Assembly (NCBI GenBank): GCA_002631855.1
Contig: NTLF01000004.1
Coordinates: 1 to 64,000 of the forward strand
Origin: Zunongwangia sp. ESRF-bin46
GTDB lineage: Bacteria; Bacteroidota; Bacteroidia; Flavobacteriales; Flavobacteriaceae
DNA: 64,000 nt
Direction: 5' to 3'
This document shows, piece after piece, positions 62,342 to 64,000 of this stretch. Below the pieces are notes generated by a model. The model was not told where the DNA came from. It saw only the letters and a program-made list of their open reading frames with translations, and ran no database searches. Every line of letters starts with the position of its first letter. Position 1 is the first letter of the stretch. Position numbers and translations under genes: made by a program.

Positions 62342-63031
62342 ATGAAATATCGTTATCAACATATGCGTAATTCATTACTAAAACTATTATTTTTAATAGC
62401 TATATTAACATTTTTTCCTAAGGTTAGCTATGCTCAAATAGGCGATGTAATTAATACACGTGTTTCTTCTGAAAGAGTAAAGGTTTCAAAAAAAGAAATG
62501 CCAATTAATACTAAAAGCCTAGCAAAGCAGATTACTAAATATAGCCAGACAGACTTCGAAAAAGCAAAAGCTATTTTTATATGGATAGCAAGTAATATTG
62601 AATATGATAACGAATTGCGCACCGATGCTAACCTTCAAAAGTCCATTTACACTTCAGAAGAAAACGTACTTAAAAACGTATTCAAACGTAAAAAAGCCCT
62701 TTGTGGTGGGTATGCATTTTTATATAAAGAGCTTTGTAAGCAAGTAGGGATTGAGAGCCAAGTAATTCATGGCTACAGCAAAAAGTATTACAGTACTAGC
62801 TACAGAAAGCAAGTTGACCATACTTGGAATGCAGTAAAGGTTAATGGAAAGTGGCGTTTATTAGATCTTACCTTGGCAAGAAGCCAACGAAAAGCCCAAA
62901 ACCCAAACATGTATTGGTTTGATACAGATCCCAGCTTTTTTATAAAAACACACTATCCAGAAGATTTAAAATGGGCTCTTGTGAAAAATCCAATCTCTAA
63001 ATATGAATTTGAACAACTTCCTGCCAGATAA
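62342..63031 (+). CDS. Exported transglutaminase-like domain protein
   Basis: 229 residues from ATG 62342; the GTG at 62285 in the track is less likely because the signal peptide (LLKLLFLIAILTFFPKVSYAQ) would start far in; ATG 62363 is another good start. Transglutaminase-core domain with ALCGGYAFLYKELC (Cys), DHTWNAVKV (His) and WRLLDLT (Asp). Shorter than the protein at 53870 and without its C-terminal beta domain. Convergent with rpmA across a bidirectional terminator. Substrate unknown. Confidence 0.85.
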   Translation: MKYRYQHMRNSLLKLLFLIAILTFFPKVSYAQIGDVINTRVSSERVKVSKKEMPINTKSLAKQITKYSQTDFEKAKAIFIWIASNIEYDNELRTDANLQKSIYTSEENVLKNVFKRKKALCGGYAFLYKELCKQVGIESQVIHGYSKKYYSTSYRKQVDHTWNAVKVNGKWRLLDLTLARSQRKAQNPNMYWFDTDPSFFIKTHYPEDLKWALVKNPISKYEFEQLPAR

Positions 63032-63055
63032 TAGAATAACACTTATACAGAATGC

Positions 63056-63091
63056 AAAAACCCTTAGTGAATGTTTTAACTAAGGGTTTTT
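63056..63091. terminator. Bidirectional terminator between the transglutaminase gene and rpmA
   Basis: AAAAACCCTTAG / CTAAGGGTTTTT form a 12-bp stem around a 12-base loop, with A and T tracts suited to stopping transcription from both sides. Confidence 0.85.
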
Positions 63092-63112
63092 AAAATTTGT
63101 AATAACGTTTAC

Positions 63113-63376
63113 TTACGCTTCTGCACTTGGTACAATAGAAACGTATGATTTGTTATTTTTCTTTTTGGTAAATTTCACAACACCATCTACTTGTGCGTGC
63201 AATGTATAATCCTTACCGGCATATACATTATCTGCTGGGTGATGCTCCATACCACGTTGTCTTACGATGATATTTCCTGCGATAGCGGCTTGACCACCAT
63301 AAATCTTCACACCTAAGCGTTTCGATTCTGACTCTCTACCGTTCTTAGAACTACCTACTCCTTTTTTATGTGCCAT
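63113..63376 (-). CDS. rpmA: 50S ribosomal protein L27
   Basis: 87 residues. Begins [24 protein letters not shown] with the conserved glycine motif [10 protein letters not shown] and HHPADNV; part of the ribosomal peptidyl-transferase region. No N-terminal cleaved extension of the Firmicutes type. Downstream of rplU on the same strand with a 23-base gap, the usual L21-L27 order. Confidence 0.98.
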   Translation of the reverse strand: MAHKKGVGSSKNGRESESKRLGVKIYGGQAAIAGNIIVRQRGMEHHPADNVYAGKDYTLHAQVDGVVKFTKKKNNKSYVSIVPSAEA

Positions 63377-63399
63377 AATTCAGGGGTTTTTAAATGTTA

Positions 63400-64000
63400 T
63401 TATTTTCTTCCACCGTCAAGTTCGTCTTGTAACTTTTCTAGTTCGTCCCACTTACCATCTGCAGCTAATTGAGCTTGTTGTGGCCAAGTGTCTGTAACTA
63501 AATGAGCTAATCTTGAACTTGCTTCAGTTAGAATTTCAGTTAATTTTTCAGGTTTTGCCTTTGCTACTTTTGCAAAAGTATCAATTCCTGCGTTAACCAT
63601 CGCTTCCATAGCTTTTGGCCCAACTCCTTCAATCTTCTTAAGGTCATCTGCCTTAGTTGATTTTTTTGGAGCTGCCTTTTTTGGTTCAGTTTTTTTGGTT
63701 TCTGCTTTAGGAGCAGCCGCTTTGGTTGATTTCTTTGGAGCTGCTTTTTTAGTCTCTTCTTTTTTAGCAGAAGATTTCTTTTTAGCTCCAGAAGAAGCAA
63801 TGCTTTCAATTACGATTTCTGAAAGGGCTTGTCTATGACCGTTTTTAACACGGTAACCTTTTCTACGTTTCTTTTTAAAAACTATTACTTTGTCACCTTT
63901 AAGGTGTCTTAAGACTTTTGCTCCAACAAGAGCTCCGTCTATAGCCGGGGCGCCAACAGTTACATTGTCACCATCGCCAATAAGAAGTACGTTGTCAAAA
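63400..64000 (-). CDS. rplU: 50S ribosomal protein L21 with C-terminal HhH extension (start outside window)
   Basis: The frame is open to base 64000, so the track ORF 63400-63609 is only its tail. Visible are 199 residues: the L21 core (DNVLLIGDGDNVTVGAP, GAKVLRHLKGDKVIVFKKK, YRVKNGHRQ), then a Lys/Ala/Pro-rich linker of about 60 residues, then a helix-hairpin-helix-like domain (DDLKKIEGVGPKAMEAM) to the C-terminus. Ordinary L21 is about 103 residues; this tail is a Bacteroidetes feature. About 37 N-terminal residues are missing by comparison with typical L21. Confidence 0.93.
   Translation of the reverse strand, partial: FDNVLLIGDGDNVTVGAPAIDGALVGAKVLRHLKGDKVIVFKKKRRKGYRVKNGHRQALSEIVIESIASSGAKKKSSAKKEETKKAAPKKSTKAAAPKAETKKTEPKKAAPKKSTKADDLKKIEGVGPKAMEAMVNAGIDTFAKVAKAKPEKLTEILTEASSRLAHLVTDTWPQQAQLAADGKWDELEKLQDELDGGRK

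Noticed and set aside
63564-63809. Minus-strand ORF of 81 residues rich in Lys/Leu/Gln
   Set aside because: It is a frame shadow of the repetitive linker of rplU.
1-64000. CRISPR array, rRNA operon or insertion sequence
   Set aside because: I saw no regularly spaced repeats with unique spacers, no rRNA sequence, and no transposase gene.

Overview
The window reads as part of a Flavobacteriaceae (Bacteroidota) chromosome, probably marine. Signs are low GC, type IX secretion C-terminal sorting domains (10252-14866), near absence of Shine-Dalgarno sequences, repeated Bacteroidetes-type -7 boxes (TAnnTTTG), a mevalonate pathway, ribosomal protein L21 with a helix-hairpin-helix tail, and many DUF families typical of this group. 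I cannot name the species.

Region 1 (1-9003) is the right end of an integrative element. It carries a mercury/copper island: a MerT-MerP fusion cut by the window start, a MerP-like periplasmic protein, MerA, a divergent CsoR-like regulator, a small thioredoxin-fold protein, a second MerT-MerP fusion, a P1B-1 copper ATPase, a CopZ-like chaperone and an MtfA-like peptidase. A tyrosine recombinase on the opposite strand ends the cargo. Next to it are GTACAAC repeats (probable arm sites) and the 3' part of a tRNA-Leu(UAG) gene that lacks its 5' half, which marks the attachment site.

Region 2 (9086-22449) starts the resident chromosome: an endonuclease/exonuclease/phosphatase protein, three T9SS-exported proteins (two a tandem duplicate), a group II PLP decarboxylase, an HI0933-type flavoprotein, a DUF1697 protein, and a minus-strand operon of lipoprotein, ECF sigma factor, membrane anti-sigma-like TPR protein and a large TPR-CHAT (caspase-like) protein.

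Region 3 (22533-31985) holds isoprenoid and polyamine metabolism. mvaD, mevalonate kinase and a UbiA prenyltransferase are followed by an RluB-like pseudouridine synthase with an altered catalytic motif. A structured intergenic RNA candidate precedes a tight four-gene set: arginine decarboxylase, agmatinase, a deoxyhypusine-synthase-like protein (probably homospermidine synthase) and a GNAT-nitrilase fusion.

Region 4 (32004-50730) contains membrane and family 2 glycosyltransferases, a TolB-like lipoprotein and an M28-PDZ peptidase with overlapping opposed promoters, an aldehyde dehydrogenase/DUF779/AraC module, a membrane Fe-S protein with an FAD oxidoreductase, two DUF547 proteins, a GH113-like hydrolase, hemerythrin, a TIGR04283-type glycosyltransferase, a fatty acid hydroxylase, an orphan GIY-YIG protein and a SnoaL-like protein.

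Region 5 (50732-64000) has a minus-strand cluster (YdjM-like hydrolase, membrane MutS-like ATPase, MmcQ/YjbR, transglutaminase, DUF4230, DUF4260, cyclase, HemW), a GluR0-like receptor channel, geranylgeranylglyceryl phosphate synthase with a phosphopantetheinyl transferase, adenosylhomocysteinase, a small lipoprotein, a second transglutaminase, and rpmA-rplU, with rplU running off the end. GGGP synthase here and the UbiA enzyme of region 3 together suggest an archaeal-type ether-lipid or related prenyl-glycerol pathway fed by mevalonate.
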